Below, one piece after another: positions 46,201-57,200 of a DNA stretch of 64,000 nucleotides. This stretch comes from Ectobius pallidus (taxonomy: Eukaryota > Arthropoda > Insecta > Blattodea > Ectobiidae). Positions within the stretch are counted from its first letter, which is position 1. Every line of letters starts with the position of its first letter. The notes beneath the pieces are model-generated. The model ran no database searches and was not told where the DNA came from. It worked only from the letters and a program-made list of their open reading frames with translations. The position numbers and the translations under genes are program-made. The DNA lies in NCBI GenBank assembly GCA_964059195.1, contig CAXKWD010000002.1:53346923-53410922 (forward strand). The letters run 5' to 3'.

Positions 46201-47613
46201 TAGAATGTGGGTAAACAGGTTGACAAACACAGCAAACCTCGTGGGAGATGTATAATATGGCACATTTACAAAATGAGAGAATTCTGTATGCCCCACTAAA
46301 CTAATATCACTGAGTGCCAAATAAAGTGCTGAAAACGGAAGAGTCTGCTGAGTTACACCCTAACTCCCCACTCCTACTCATTAACAGGACCTGCCTAGTG
46401 ATGCGATTTGAACTACTAGGAATGCTGCACAACACCATCTAGTAGGCGGAAGGTGAAATGAAGGAAAAAATGCAGTAATTTATTTCTCCTTTCTTCTCTT
46501 CTTCCCTTTCCTTCACTTCAACACCTTTCCTACCTATTTGGGACTTATTCCTAACAGTAATTTTACACTTCGACCGGTATACAAACCGGGGACCATTAGC
46601 ACCATAGTTAGCAGCCTTAATCGCTATGCCATGAGTGCTTGTGGAGCAGTAAAAGGAAAATTCATCTAACTTATTTGAGTTTAGAGAGCTTTAATACATG
46701 AGAAATAGTAGTTTTTGTGCAAGAATTGTTTATTATAATTGTGAAATATTGTTGGCTCTGAAAAGAGCTGTTTTGGTGCAAGGGTGACTGTATTTTAATT
46801 ACAATTAATAGCGCAGTATAACATGCAGTAGGCTACAAAGGAGTAGCCTAAGGTTGCAGCCGGCCTAGAGCAGCGAGCAGCTAGGGGAAGCAGGCCAAGG
46901 CCATGGCCATGGCAACGCGCAGCGGACAGTAGAGTGAGAGCCAAGGTGTATCAGATACTTCCATTTTGCCATTACTAGGGAAAGCATTTCTGGTGTAATG
47001 TATTCCAATTTGATGGCTATAAGTAACATTGTGTAGTTCATTGATTCCTAGATCACAACACTGACTGACAACTGGTAAAATACCATTCACATGTTCCACG
47101 TGTACACCCAAGAACCAATTAGCCAACTTAATTCACGAGGTTGGCCTACAGCCTAAGAGCAATATAAAGATTATTTTTACCTTTGCATGCATCAGCCAAT
47201 GATCTACTCTTACTTCTCCATATCGCATATCATTCTCGAGTTTTATTGACAACCTATCCTTCAAATGAACAGATCCACTTCTCAAAGCTTCCCTCAGAAC
47301 TTTGGCTGGTTCCTGTGAATAAATTCAAATTCAAATACAAAAGTTCAATCTAGTTTAGGGGAACCCTATCTAGTTCAATCTAGTTAAATGTAGACCTACT
47401 TGACTTGTCCAGATTTAGGCTAAGTTAAAAATTAAGTTAGTTAATTTATCAGAATATATATATAAAATAAAACAGCTTATTGAAAGATGTTGAGGTTAAA
47501 TTCGTTTCTGCTCAAAAGAACATACTTACTGGAGGTAACCGTAAAATAAACTGGCTCTCTAATTCAGCAGGAGGCTCTGGGGGTTCCCTTTTTACATCCA
47601 CGTGGCGATTCAT
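40264..47613 (-). CDS. TAF7: TAF7 (TFIID subunit 7), seven coding exons found, 3' end not located
   Basis: TAF7 is a TFIID subunit that binds TAF1 and restrains its acetyltransferase before initiation. Minus-strand exons are 47613-47530, 47312-47181, 44355-44275, 44141-43763, 43608-43472, 42498-42225 and 40433-40264. All have GT-AG borders and consistent phases, giving 419 codons. The start [20 protein letters not shown] leads into the TAFII55 domain ([44 protein letters not shown]). A conserved basic block [19 protein letters not shown] is at residues 134-152, followed by [18 protein letters not shown]. Acidic and Ser-rich linkers follow. Exon 7 encodes the C-terminal coiled coil ([20 protein letters not shown] and [17 protein letters not shown]). 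It ends at a GAG/GTAATA donor, so at least one short terminal exon should follow. Otherwise the frame reads through into the foldback repeat. Confidence 0.92.
40434..42224. other. TAF7 intron 6, nothing firmly recognised
   Basis: About 40665-40715 holds a GC-rich patch (ACCGCGGATTTGGATGTAAC) that resembles a MITE end without a partner. The rest is AT-rich. Confidence 0.4.
42640..42860. repeat. Two tRNA-like SINE heads, head to head, in TAF7 intron 5
   Basis: On the minus strand about 42760-42720 has a B-box-like GGGTTTGAATTGC. On the plus strand about 42755-42815 reads GGTTACAGTGGCAGGTGAAA then TGTTCAAGTCCTACTG, also tRNA-like, with its own tail. The two are opposed. Both are diverged. Confidence 0.4.
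44770..45330 (+). repeat. Tandem duplication of a CCATGGCTTCACCCACG-type repeat (family E) in TAF7 intron 2
   Basis: Unit 1 (about 44773-45095) and unit 2 (about 45100-45335) share CGATAATTATTTCAAAAAT, AGAGCATAATAGTTAAATCA, GCGTCGCCTGGTAAAAGCGA and AAACAAATGAATCG. A third, partial relative lies at 58625-58740 inside a hAT element. Origin unknown. Confidence 0.7.
45330..45610 (+). repeat. Family A repeat, partial copy 3
   Basis: Only the 3' body is present: GGCAGAAGTGAAACGAGAAG, GAGAATTAACGCTCACA, TTGGTTGGTGGTGCCATAAA and CACATTACATGAAATTA parallel 34940-35090 and 15850-15960. It follows directly on family E unit 2. Confidence 0.55.
46113..46467. mobile_element. Inverted-repeat element (about 355 bp) in TAF7 intron 2
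   Basis: TTTTTTCTCCGTTTCACCTT then CTGCCTACTAG on the left mirrors CTAGTAGGCGGAAGGTGAAA then TGAAGGAAAAAA on the right. The outer boundaries and target duplication are not clear in the AT-rich flanks. Confidence 0.55.
46510..46645 (-). repeat. tRNA-derived SINE head, TAF7 intron 2
   Basis: On the minus strand an A-box-like TGGCATAGCGATTAAGG and a B-box-like GGTTTGTATACCGG are properly ordered within about 70 bp, followed by a short tail. Confidence 0.5.
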
Positions 47614-48389
47614 ACTCTAAGGGTACTTTTGCAGGCATATATTAATTAACACTCCAAACACAAATTTAGCAATTTGCTAAATTATACTGTCAGTTCACTT
47701 TCGCACTTTCGAAGCAAAACAGCCATGGTTTATCATCAGCTGATCAGCATTAGAGATGGGGAATATTTCTTGTAACTGTTACTTTGTAACTGTTACATGT
47801 ATGTAACGGTAACGACCTGTTACAAAAAATCAAAAGTAACGGTTACCAAAGCTCCTCCTAGGATAGCTTATTTTCGTCTCAACCAAAGGCGGAACCAGAA
47901 AATACTGAAAGGAGGGACCGACACAGACGAAAGTTTGCTATTATTTGGAAATCCAAAAAATGGGGGTCCTCCCCCGGGATTTTTTTTATTAAAAAACGAG
48001 GGAAAATCAGGTCGTCCCTTTAGCTCTTCCCACTCCAGACATCTAGATGTGAATGGTGGAACAACTAGCAGTATTGGAAATTCTGACTCCCCCCCTTCAC
48101 CACTTCTTTACCCTTTCCTACTATTCAACCTTCATCTTACCCACTACGCCATCGAGCAATCATTGCAATGAGAAGCGAAAATTCATCTATTTAAGTTTAG
48201 ACATCTGCATGAAATGGCGGAGATTGATCATTTCCTATTAATTGCATTTGTGTGAAGTGAAATAAAATCCCTTTAGGCAGGCCTACAGGCTGAGGTAGAT
48301 TTCGAAGTACTTTTGGTTTAATTTATTGTCACTGCGCAGTTCTCTTCTTCTTTAGCCTTGGCATGATAAACCCGCAATAATAACTGCAA

Positions 48390-48790
48390 AAAAGAGGAAA
48401 GAGCACTTGTTTAAAACATTCAAATCTTGCCTTATATGAGAGCTATCGAGAAACTAGGTATTGATTTGTAGAGTACTCATCAAGAGCTTTTCAACGATAC
48501 CCCACAAGACGTGGTTTCAAAAATTTCGAATTTCCATCCCCCACCCCTACTCGTACCCCTAAAACCCCCGAATCGTTACTGTCACTGTGAACTCCATAGG
48601 GAGTACTCTAATTTATTCCAACAAAGTTTCTCTCTATACTTCATAGGGGCCGAGATATAATTTTTTCAAAATTTAACCCCCTCCCACGACCCCCCCTTGG
48701 GCTAATTTTGCTCATTAACTATTGGGCCTAGAAATAACATAATAAAATTTGGTTCAAATATCTTCAAAATTACGGCCGCTAGCGTGTAAA
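48390..48790 (-). repeat. Dispersed repeat (family F), copy in reverse orientation
   Basis: This segment is the reverse complement of 56785-57200 by eye. Shared words include CTATGGAGTTCACAGTGAC (plus strand of the other copy), GTATCGTTGAAAAGCTCTTG and TAGCGGCCGTAATTTTGAAG. It contains no intact frame. Confidence 0.75.
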
Positions 48791-49020
48791 TATATATAAA
48801 TATATAAGAATTCTGTATAGTTTCTCCAAATTTCTCAGCAGCTCTCCTTTTTCTCAGGGTTTTTTTTAATACTTTTATTTTTATTTTTATTTTTATTTTA
48901 TTTATTTACTTATTATTATTGTTATTATTAGTTGCGTTGAGAAATTTGTCGGTGTCGAGCGAATGTAACTGGTCTGGAACAAAGTAACGTGTCGAGAGTT
49001 ACACCCGTTACATTATTTTC

Positions 49021-49290
49021 ACCTGCTCCAGTTACACGGACCCGTTACTGTTATTTCCACCTGCTCCAGTTAATCTGACCTGTTACTGATACTCTCGCCT
49101 GCTCCAGTTATTTGGACCCGTTACTGTTATTTCCACCTGCTCCAGTTACTCTGACCTGTTACTGATACTCTCGCCTGCTCCAGTTATTTGGACCCGTTAC
49201 TGTTATTTCCACCTGCTCCAGTTATTTGGACCCGTTACTGTTATTTCCACCTGCTCCAGTTACTCTGACCTGTTACAGTTAATTCTAATA
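49021..49290. repeat. 38-bp minisatellite, seven units
   Basis: CCTGCTCCAGTTA recurs at an exact 38-bp spacing from about 49021 to 49249. Each unit carries a TGTTAC or CGTTAC word like those in the termini of the surrounding hAT element. Two unit variants (TTTGGACCCG and TCTGACCTG types) are interspersed. Confidence 0.9.
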
Positions 49291-49369
49291 TTTCTGTTAC
49301 AAGTGTTTTATCCGTGACTTTCGCCTCGTTCCGTTACATCTGTTACTTCCAATATTTGAAAAACAAAAA

Positions 49370-49675
49370 TAATTAAAAAATAAAAAATAATAAAAAATTA
49401 AAATAATAAAAAAACAAAAAATAAAAATAAAAATATTAAAAAATAAAAATATTAAAAAATTAAAATTTCAAAAAAAAGAATAAAAAATAAATAAAGAAAA
49501 AAAAATTAAAAAGTTATTTTCTTAATTAAAACAAAAATAATTAAAAAAATAAAAAATAAAAATAATAAAAAACAAAAAATAAAAATATTAAAAAATAAAA
49601 ATATTAAAAAATAAAAATTACATAAAAATAAGAATAAAAAAAATTAAAAAAATTTAAAAAGTTATTTTTTTAATT
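49370..49675. repeat. A-rich low-complexity tract
   Basis: The tract is almost wholly (A)2-6T(A) words such as AAAAATAAAAAT. Two halves (49370-49530 and 49530-49675) repeat similar order, each ending near AAAAAGTTATTTT, suggesting a duplication of about 160 bp. Confidence 0.85.
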
Positions 49676-49904
49676 ATTAATGGGCGTCAAGAGTTCATGC
49701 ATAGAATTCATGCTGTCTGATCTCATATATATTTCTTGCTTTACATACCACTTAAAAATTTATCAAAATACGATATTGCCTTTACTGGACAATTTAAACT
49801 TAGAATGTGGGTATATAGCATGAAATGTGAATTCAATAACTGTAGTAAATTATTCGAAATAATATTGATAATTTTACTACTAATAATAAAATCCCTATAA
49901 TATA

Positions 49905-50880
49905 AAGCTACACGGCTGACTGACTGACTCACTGATATTAATGTTTGCCCACTTCCAGATGAGCTAGAAACTTGAAATTTGGTACACATATAGCTTTTAG
50001 GCTGTAAACCACAGGAAAATTCCAAAACGTTTTTTTTTTAATTTCTAGCCCAAAAACCCCCGAGTAAGGGCTCTCTCACTCACATTAACGTTTGCCCACA
50101 TCCAGATGAGCTAGAAACTTTCAATTTGGTACACATATAGCTTTTAGGCTCTAAACCACAGGCGAATTCCAAAAAGTATTTTTTTTTTTATTTTTAGCCC
50201 TAAAAACCTCCGAAAAAGGGCTCGCTCACTTCGAGATGAGCTAGAAACTTGAAATTTGGTACACATATAGCTATTAGGCTGTAAACCACAGGAAAATTCC
50301 AAAAAGTGTTTTTTTTTAATTTTTAGCTCTAAAAACTCCCGAAATAGGGCTCGCTCACTGACATTACTGTTTGCCCACTTTCAGAAGAGCTAGAAAATTG
50401 AAATTTGGTACACATGTAGCTTTTAGGCTGTAAACCATAGGAAAATTCCAAAAAAAAGTAATTTTTAAAAATGTTTAGCCCTATAACCCCCGAAAAAGGG
50501 CTCGCTCACTGACATTACTGTTTGCCCACTTCCAGATGAGCTAGAAACTTTAAATTTGGTACACACATTGCTTTTAGGCTGTAAACTATAGGAAAATTCC
50601 AAAAAAGTATTTTTTTTAATTTTTAGCACTATAATCCCCGAAAAAGGGCTCGCTCACTGACATTACAGCTAGAAACTTTAAATTTGGTACACATATAACT
50701 TTTAGGCTGTAAACCACAGGAAAATTCCAAAAAGTAGTTTTTATATTTTTAGCCCTAAAAACCTCCGAAAAAAGGGCTCGCTCACTGACATGAATGCTTG
50801 CCCACTTCCACATGAGCTAGAAACTAGAAATTTTGTATACTTATATCTTTTAGGCTGTAAACCACAGGAAAATTCCAAAA
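49905..50880. repeat. Tandem array, seven units of about 148 or 129 bp
   Basis: GAGCTAGAAACTTGAAATTT then GGTACACATATAGC begins units near 49961, 50108, 50238, 50387, 50538, 50666 (partly deleted) and 50814. Most long units also carry ACATTACTGTTTGCCCACTT, which the short ones lack. Each unit ends with CCCCCGAAAAAGGGCTCGCT. This is satellite-like rather than coding. Confidence 0.9.
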
Positions 50881-50889
50881 AGTTTATTT

Positions 50890-51264
50890 TCATGACGATA
50901 ATCGATGTTTTTTACATCGATGGAAAACAACTGATGTTTTTGCTACATCGATGTTTCTCCCCGACATGGATGTTTTTGTAACAAAAAGAAGATTAATAGG
51001 CTACCTTGGTTCTACGATATAATTTTATTTACAGGAGCTTAATTTCCCAAAACATTGATTTTTTACATCGATTGCTTTCATGGAAATTCTTCTGTTTATT
51101 TATGAATTTTGCCTAATTTTCTGATACCATGGCCCTTTTTAAATATACATCGATGTTTTTTGTCTAAATACATCGATGTTTTCAGGCCGATATTATCGTC
51201 ATATCGATGGTTATCTCCGATTTTAACCTCGATATTTTAACTATCGATTATCATCCCTAATTGA
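50890..51264. mobile_element. Nested ATCGATG-rich element with hAT-like right terminus
   Basis: The right end, read inward, is TAGGGATGATAATCGATAG. The left region starts with GACGATAATCGATG. Words such as TACATCGATGTTTTT recur about six times in between. The left terminus is not precise and no target duplication was confirmed. Confidence 0.5.
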
Positions 51265-51518
51265 AAGCTTAATTTTACAACTGTTTTTTATTTCGGGGGT
51301 CCCTCCCTAGAGCCCCAGCCTTGGCTACGTCCATAACCGTTGTGGGGGGGGGAGATAAAGGGCATTCCCCTACAAGTGGGAAGTGATCTGACGATTAACT
51401 ACGTAATATACAAGAAAAGTAACAGGTAACGGTTATAAATAACAGTTACTTTCGTGTAACTGTAACAGTAACGTAACTGTTCCAAAAAAAGTAACAGATT
51501 CCCATCTCTAATCAGCAT

Positions 51519-51931
51519 ACAATGACGCCAGTGTCCACGAGGTGGCGCAGTGATCTAAGATGGCGGAATATTTAAATTGACCATTTCAAGCGTTCTAATA
51601 GTAAAGAATAAGTTAAAAATTCAGTTTTTTGTGTTAAAAAGTGGTGTTAGTATTGATTTTCTTCGCTAGTGTAAAAACTATTGAACATCATCATTTTCAT
51701 TTGTGTAAAAAAAAACTATTGAACTGGTAATCATCTGGCTTATAAGTTAACTGCCTACAAGTGAATTCGTGCTAACATTAGTCACTTATCAATGTTCAGT
51801 ATTGAAACTGTCATTCAGTGTGTATTTTCAAGAATTATTAAATGGAACTGGAGAATAATGAACGTGATTGTACATCAACCAATCAAGTACCAAGTTAAGA
51901 TCCATGACTCAAACTCGCAAAGCTCCATCCT
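51519..51931 (+). other. Putative 5' exon of an unidentified plus-strand gene
   Basis: AAGATGGCGG (51557-51566), a YY1-type core often found just at transcription starts, is followed by AT-rich leader sequence. A 18-residue uORF (ATG at 51842) comes next. A second ATG at 51904 (MTQTRKAPS) runs into a strong donor CCT/GTAAGT at 51931/51932. No downstream exon was recognised inside the window, so the product is unknown and the exon is unproven. Confidence 0.3.
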
Positions 51932-52489
51932 GTAAGTACCACTCTACTTTCAGTAGGATTTTAATTTACAGCACATTTATTACAAGACTCCTAACACATG
52001 TATAGCCTATATAAAAAAAAACATTTCTTGTAAATATCTAAGAAAACCTCAGTATTCCGCCATTGGCTGAAGTTTATATGATTCGTTCCCCAATCCTCAG
52101 GGAAAGTATATGGTTGCCATTCATTCCATTTTCAATGCCTGGCATGGTTTCTTCCACTTGATTCATTATCTTAAATATTTCAGTCATGTATCATGAATGA
52201 ACATTATATGTTGCACAAGTTATCTGGTTTAAGTATGATAGGGACTACTATTTGAGTTATAAATCTAATCATATATTAAATTATCCAACTTAATCATGTA
52301 CCTAATATCTTAAGTATTATTTTTATAAACAAGAGCAAATTCTATTGTATTATTATATATTTTTAAAATAATAATAACAGGATACAACAACAATACCAAT
52401 TTAGTAGTTCACAAAAAACTGGTTTTATGTATCAACTAAGTTGTACAATACAGTACCTACCAAAATCAAATCTTTGTCACACACAAATT

Positions 52490-52830
52490 TTAAATGTAAA
52501 TAATAATAATAATAATAGTAATAAAATTTATTCCACCATTAAAATACATTGTATTGATAGGCTTTGTCAAAAAAATACAATGATATCAAGCGTATATTGA
52601 TTAAAGAATGTTTGTATAACGTTAATGATTTTTTTAGCATTAACTGGGAATTTTATTTGTAATTTATGTGATTTAAATCAACAGTTAATATGTTGGTGTT
52701 TTAATTAACAATTGGATATATATTATGTTAAATACTTGCAATGTTATAAAGGATATTAGTAGGCTATAACCATGACGACTGTCTATGCACGTATTTATAT
52801 GTTTATGACAATAAAGATTCTTATTCTTAT
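52490..52830 (+). mobile_element. 3' end of a CR1-like LINE
   Basis: TATTTATATGTTTATGACAA then TAAAGATTCTTATTCTTATT looks like a LINE 3' end with an ATTCTT-type short tandem tail. No coding part remains. A-rich sequence follows at 52845-52870. Confidence 0.45.
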
Positions 52831-52928
52831 TCTTAATAAGCAATAAAAAAAAAAATAAAAAAAAAAAAAACAGTACCAATAACATAATTATTATGCTTTC
52901 CATAATCATTCAGATTATTTTTTGTATA

Positions 52929-54195
52929 CGGGTTATTCTCCAGAAAAGGGCAGATTCATGTCGCAGTTGATTTTCTGGTGTAAAATAAGTACTTATGGAT
53001 TATTAACTATTATGATAAGTTAGATTGAAATAAGGTCTATTTGATCCCATATTCCACTTTTTAAACAAAAGTTACAATTTTCTGCATTTTAGGGCACAGT
53101 ATGTGAGATCTCACCTCCATGTCATGTCCCAATGCCTGACTTGTCATTTTCATTCTTTCATAATTCAACAGGTTTTAATTTTTATTCCATTTTAGTGTTA
53201 TAACAAGAACAAACAGCTCAAAAAATGAGTAATTAATAACTGAAAAGAAAATATATCATTTTGTAAAGACAATTTTTTGCACTAAACATGCTTGTCCCAA
53301 GGTGAGACCTCACCTCCGTGAAACAATATAAAAGTTCAATTATTTCCACAGATATGGCACTGTAGTCTTTCTATTTTCCTTGGACTCCAACTTTTGGCAG
53401 TTTTCGTATCATTTATATAAAGCCAAGCTGTTAGTGTGATTTTAAGTGTTGTTTTGTTTGTGTAAAAGGGCTAAATGCAAAGTTAGTAATTGGACTTCCT
53501 CACCTCCATTACCTACACCCAACGGTAAAGTTGTATGTTTTTATATTTACTTTTGCTATAAATTATAATAATAAGGAATGCTAAGTTAAACTCTAGAACT
53601 GAGATTTTCTAACCTCAAATGTTCCCAAGCTGTTTGACAAATTAGAGAAAAATCTCACCTCCGTTACCCTCACCTCCGTTACTGTTACTCTCGAGTCCTA
53701 TCCATGGAGGTGTAATTAATGTTGTAATTGATGACATATTTAACTGTCTGCATTTTTTATTTTTGTTTAAAGAAGATACTGGTATAGCCTAATAGTTTAT
53801 GACAATATATCATGTTTTGATTTAAAGTTTTGATTTCAAGGTGATAATCTATTTTAACATAGATAAAAATAAGTAAAAAGTTATGTGTTAATCCATTTGT
53901 ATGGTAATAAATATTGTTCATTTTCATGATAACATTTAATACAGTAAATTAATTCAAATTCTCACATAGCTTCTATTATAATTACTATTTCATACTATTT
54001 TCTCACCTCCATGAATGTGCCATTTTCTAACCTTGTTAATTTAATGCAAAATACCACTCGGTAAGTAGGGCAAGTACCTCAGTAGTACTCTGCAGAAGGA
54101 AATATTACATAAAAAAATTACATGATCCAAAATAAAAAATATAAAAAAAAAAAAATTCTAACATTGAAATCTGCCCTTTTCTGGAGAATGACCCA
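52929..54195. mobile_element. TA-flanked 1.27-kb DNA element with CACCTCC repeats
   Basis: The left end is CGGGTTATTCTCCAGAAAAG then GGCAGATT. The right end, read inward, is TGGGTCATTCTCCAGAAAAG then GGCAGATT. TA lies at 52927-52928 and 54196-54197. The interior has no transposase frame but repeats CTCACCTCCRTKA-like words about seven times. Length and TA suggest a decayed mariner-type element, by inference. Confidence 0.7.
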
Positions 54196-54329
54196 TACGG
54201 ATCTTATTTTGTTTAAAAAAAATATTTTCCCATATTAAAATATAAACCTTATTTAATTAATATTGATCACAACAAATTAAAAGTATTTACATTATAAATG
54301 AATTAAGAATATTATTATTATCATTACTA

Positions 54330-54760
54330 AGAATATTAAGAATATTATGGATATTTTATGATAGCAATTTGTAATTTGTACAGTATTTTGCTTCCAACTT
54401 AACAAAGGGAATTTACATGCTGAGGAAAATTAGAAGTTGTGTCAGTTTAGAAATACTTAAAACAGTGTATTTTGCCCAAATTCAAAGCCACCTAGCATAT
54501 GGTACACTCTTATGGGGTGGATCTAGTAATAGCCTTAAGCTCTTTAGACTTCAAAAGAAAGCAGTAAGATTGATATGCAGTCTGCCATCACGCAGTCACT
54601 GTAAACCAAGTTTTAAGTCGCTCAAAATAATGATCCTACCAGTGATTTTTGTCTTTCAATGTCTGATATATATATAAAAGAATCCCAGGAAAACTACCCT
54701 GAACACTCCATGTACCATTCATATAATACCGAGAACAAAAATAATGCCGGAATGAGAGAT
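54330..54760 (+). pseudogene. LINE reverse transcriptase C-terminal relic
   Basis: The frame 54417-54677 reads LRKIRSCVSLEILKTVYFAQ, then IQSHLAYGTLLWGGSS and LFRLQKKAVRLICSLPSRSH, then CKPSFKSLKIMILPVIF. This is the standard thumb region of CR1/Jockey-type LINE ORF2. It is broken on both sides. Confidence 0.75.
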
Positions 54761-54821
54761 TGCGCAATTTGAAGTTTGTAAGGGTGGAAAGTCCTTATGG
54801 AGAATCCTTCTCACACATGAG

Positions 54822-55253
54822 TCACTTATTCCAATGCAAAGGGCATGTTGTTTGGCTGATTGGCATGGATTTCTGACAATAGCCTCTTGAACAGCTGCGA
54901 TGTTTGAGTTCAGGCGTTCGAACAGTTTTTACACTCTCCCCTCTTTTTTTAGATGTAAAACCCATTTGCTCGAGGTTCTTCATCCATGTTCGAATCGCAT
55001 TATCTGACGGAACAGGTTGGTTACGTAGTATGTTAAAATGACGTCGAAAAGCACACGTAGTGTTTGCACAAAACTTGGACAATTTTGATAATACGCTTTC
55101 ACTACATAACTGCGTTGTTCCTCCTGTCCAACGATCCATTGCAAGTAATGGTAGACTGTCCAGATTGTGACGCGCCAGTTGCCTTCCTCCCACTACCTAC
55201 CAATTTTGTCTCATGGCTACCTACAATCATTCCGTTTCATTGACGGACCCTGT
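54822..55253 (-). pseudogene. Mariner-like transposase N-terminus (DUF4817-type helix-turn-helix) with one terminus
   Basis: The frame at 55193-54822 contains FCANTTCAFRRHFNIL, then VPSDNAIRTWMKNLEQMGFT and SVKTVRTPE, the typical HTH-linker pattern of a very common insect mariner-like group. A frameshift corrupts the part after RTPE. The sequence at 55228-55253, read on minus, is ACAGGGTCCGTCAATGAAAC, a plausible 5' terminal repeat. No 3' terminus was found. Confidence 0.7.
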
Positions 55254-55259
55254 ATATAT

Positions 55260-56770
55260 CTCTAGATCCTCCCCTCCCATATAAAATTTTACTAAAATCA
55301 CTTCATCCATAGTGTAGGGGAATATGCATAATTTTAGTGCAATTTTTACAGTGTGCTTTAGCTCTTTATCACATGATCGGCCGCCCTGTTTATTATCCAT
55401 GAATATAGTCTACACTTACTGTGAACTAAATGGAACAGCACTCCTTAAACCATGCTGTAACTTTCTGAGTTTTTATTGTGTACTTTTCTCACAGTTTTAA
55501 AATTTTACTTTCTTGAGAAACTCAAGGTCAACGTTTTCAGAACATGACCTTCATAACTAGTTCAAGGTCGTTGTATTGTTGATGAATTACATCATTAAGT
55601 ATGTTTTATAGTCTTCAAAATGAAACGTGTACGATCCATGTGACTTAAATTCGTCAGGAGTTGTACAAATTTTAACACTAAGATGCATAACTAAAATTTC
55701 TAGTTTTGTAGAAATTCAAACATTAATTTTAAAAATATTCAACAGAGATGTTTATTATTTTACAGTTTAATTAATATTTCATAGTCTTGAAATCAGCCAA
55801 GTTTCATAAGAATCCAAGAGGGTCGGAATGTGGCATGCATTCATTTGACATGGAATGACTCGCACCCTAGATTTCTGTCATGGCTTCTAAACGAGGATTG
55901 TAAAGTATGATTACTGTAGTATCGATCAAAGAAACTAGATTGTAAACAGATTTTTCTTATAACCAATTGGGAAGGAAATCATGTGTCTCATATTAAGATA
56001 ACTGCAGCCTTGTTTCTTCTCCTGGTTTGAACAGTTTGCAAAATAATGTCTTTTTTAGGAAACTTGTGAACTAAAGCATTAAAAGAGTGAAGGTTTCTCT
56101 GGTAGTCAGTCAGGTGTGGAAGTCAATTTTCCCCGACGTTTCGAAGGCCTTGCTGCCTCCTGGCTGACTACCCAAGAAACCTCCACTCAGATTCTTCACC
56201 AGGAAAATCTCCCGCTCTTACACTCTGCTCTTACATAAAGCGTTAAAACTTTAATTTTAACTGCATACGAGTCCCGACGTTTTTTATTTGAGTCACTGTA
56301 CTACTAATAAGGGACGAAAACAATCATGTTACTTGACCTGACCAAATTTTAACGTTGCATATTGTTTTCTCAATGGTAGCATTTAAAATTCTTAAGCGAT
56401 GGTTTACTCTCGAATTAGATAATAGATTTACATTTTAGTAACTGTCTCATTACTTCACGAGGAATGTTGTGCTAAAGAAACAGATGTTAAGTTAAACATA
56501 AGACCTATTGTTATTGGTGGATTCCTGTTTTGCTTGTTTGTGTTTCATGCATTCATTTCATCAAATAATCCACTTTTTTTATTGTGTCCATATGAAATTA
56601 TTTACCGGTACTCTTACACATTGAACCAGATCAGAGGTAGACTTTTCTTCGAAGTCTACCTATTAGGATCGGTGCCATGTCATGACTTTCGAAAAATTCT
56701 TTCCTATCTTTATGTTTCATGCGTCCCTAAGTACGAAACCACCGCCCGTTCAAAATTTTTGTTGTGTATT
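55260..56770. other. Intergenic or intronic DNA, nothing recognised
   Basis: A short inverted pair (GGTAGTCAGTCAGG at 56101 and CTGGCTGACTACC at 56160) surrounds a CCGACGTTTCGAAGG word seen in many LINE 3' regions. No gene is visible. Confidence 0.35.
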
Positions 56771-56784
56771 TATATATCTTTACA

Positions 56785-57200
56785 CGCTAGCGGCCGTAAT
56801 TTTGAAGATATTTGAACCAAATTTTATTATGTTATTTCTAGGTCCAATAGTTCGGACATGTTCGTTAATGAGCAAAATTTGCCCAAGGGGGGGGGGGGGG
56901 GTCGGGGTAGGTGGTGAAATTTTGAAAAATGTATATATCGGCCCCTATAAAGTATAGAGGGAAACTTTGTTTGAATAAATTAGAGTACTCCCTATGGAGT
57001 TCACAGTGACACCAACGATTCAGGGGTTTTGGGGGTACGAGTGGGGGTGGGGGAGTGAAATTCGAAATTTTTGAAACCAGGTCTTGTGGGGTATCGTTGA
57101 AAAGCTCTTGGTGAGTACTCTACAAATCAATAACTAGTTTCTCGATAGCTCTCATATAAGGCGAGATTAGAATTTTTTGAAAAAGTGCTCTTTCCTCTTT
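56785..57200 (+). repeat. Dispersed repeat (family F), forward copy
   Basis: It is the inverted counterpart of 48390-48790. A G-run of 16 or more at about 56888 replaces the C-run found in the other copy. Confidence 0.75.

Larger units (their letters stand above)
47751..51510. mobile_element. 3.76-kb non-autonomous hAT element at the TAF7 promoter
   Basis: The termini are TAGAGATGGGGAATATT on the left and, read inward, TAGAGATGGGAATCTGTTAC on the right. ATCAGCAT flanks the element exactly at 47743-47750 and 51511-51518. Both subterminal regions are rich in GTAAC/GTTAC words. No transposase is present. Inside are an inverted-copy module (48390-48790), a 38-bp minisatellite, an A-rich tract (49370-49675), a seven-unit array of about 145 bp, and a nested ATCGATG-rich element. 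It starts about 137 bp upstream of the TAF7 ATG. Confidence 0.88.

Noticed and set aside
49905..50880. CRISPR-like regular repeat array
   Set aside because: Units are directly adjacent and long, spacers are absent, and the window is eukaryotic. It is a tandem satellite-like array.
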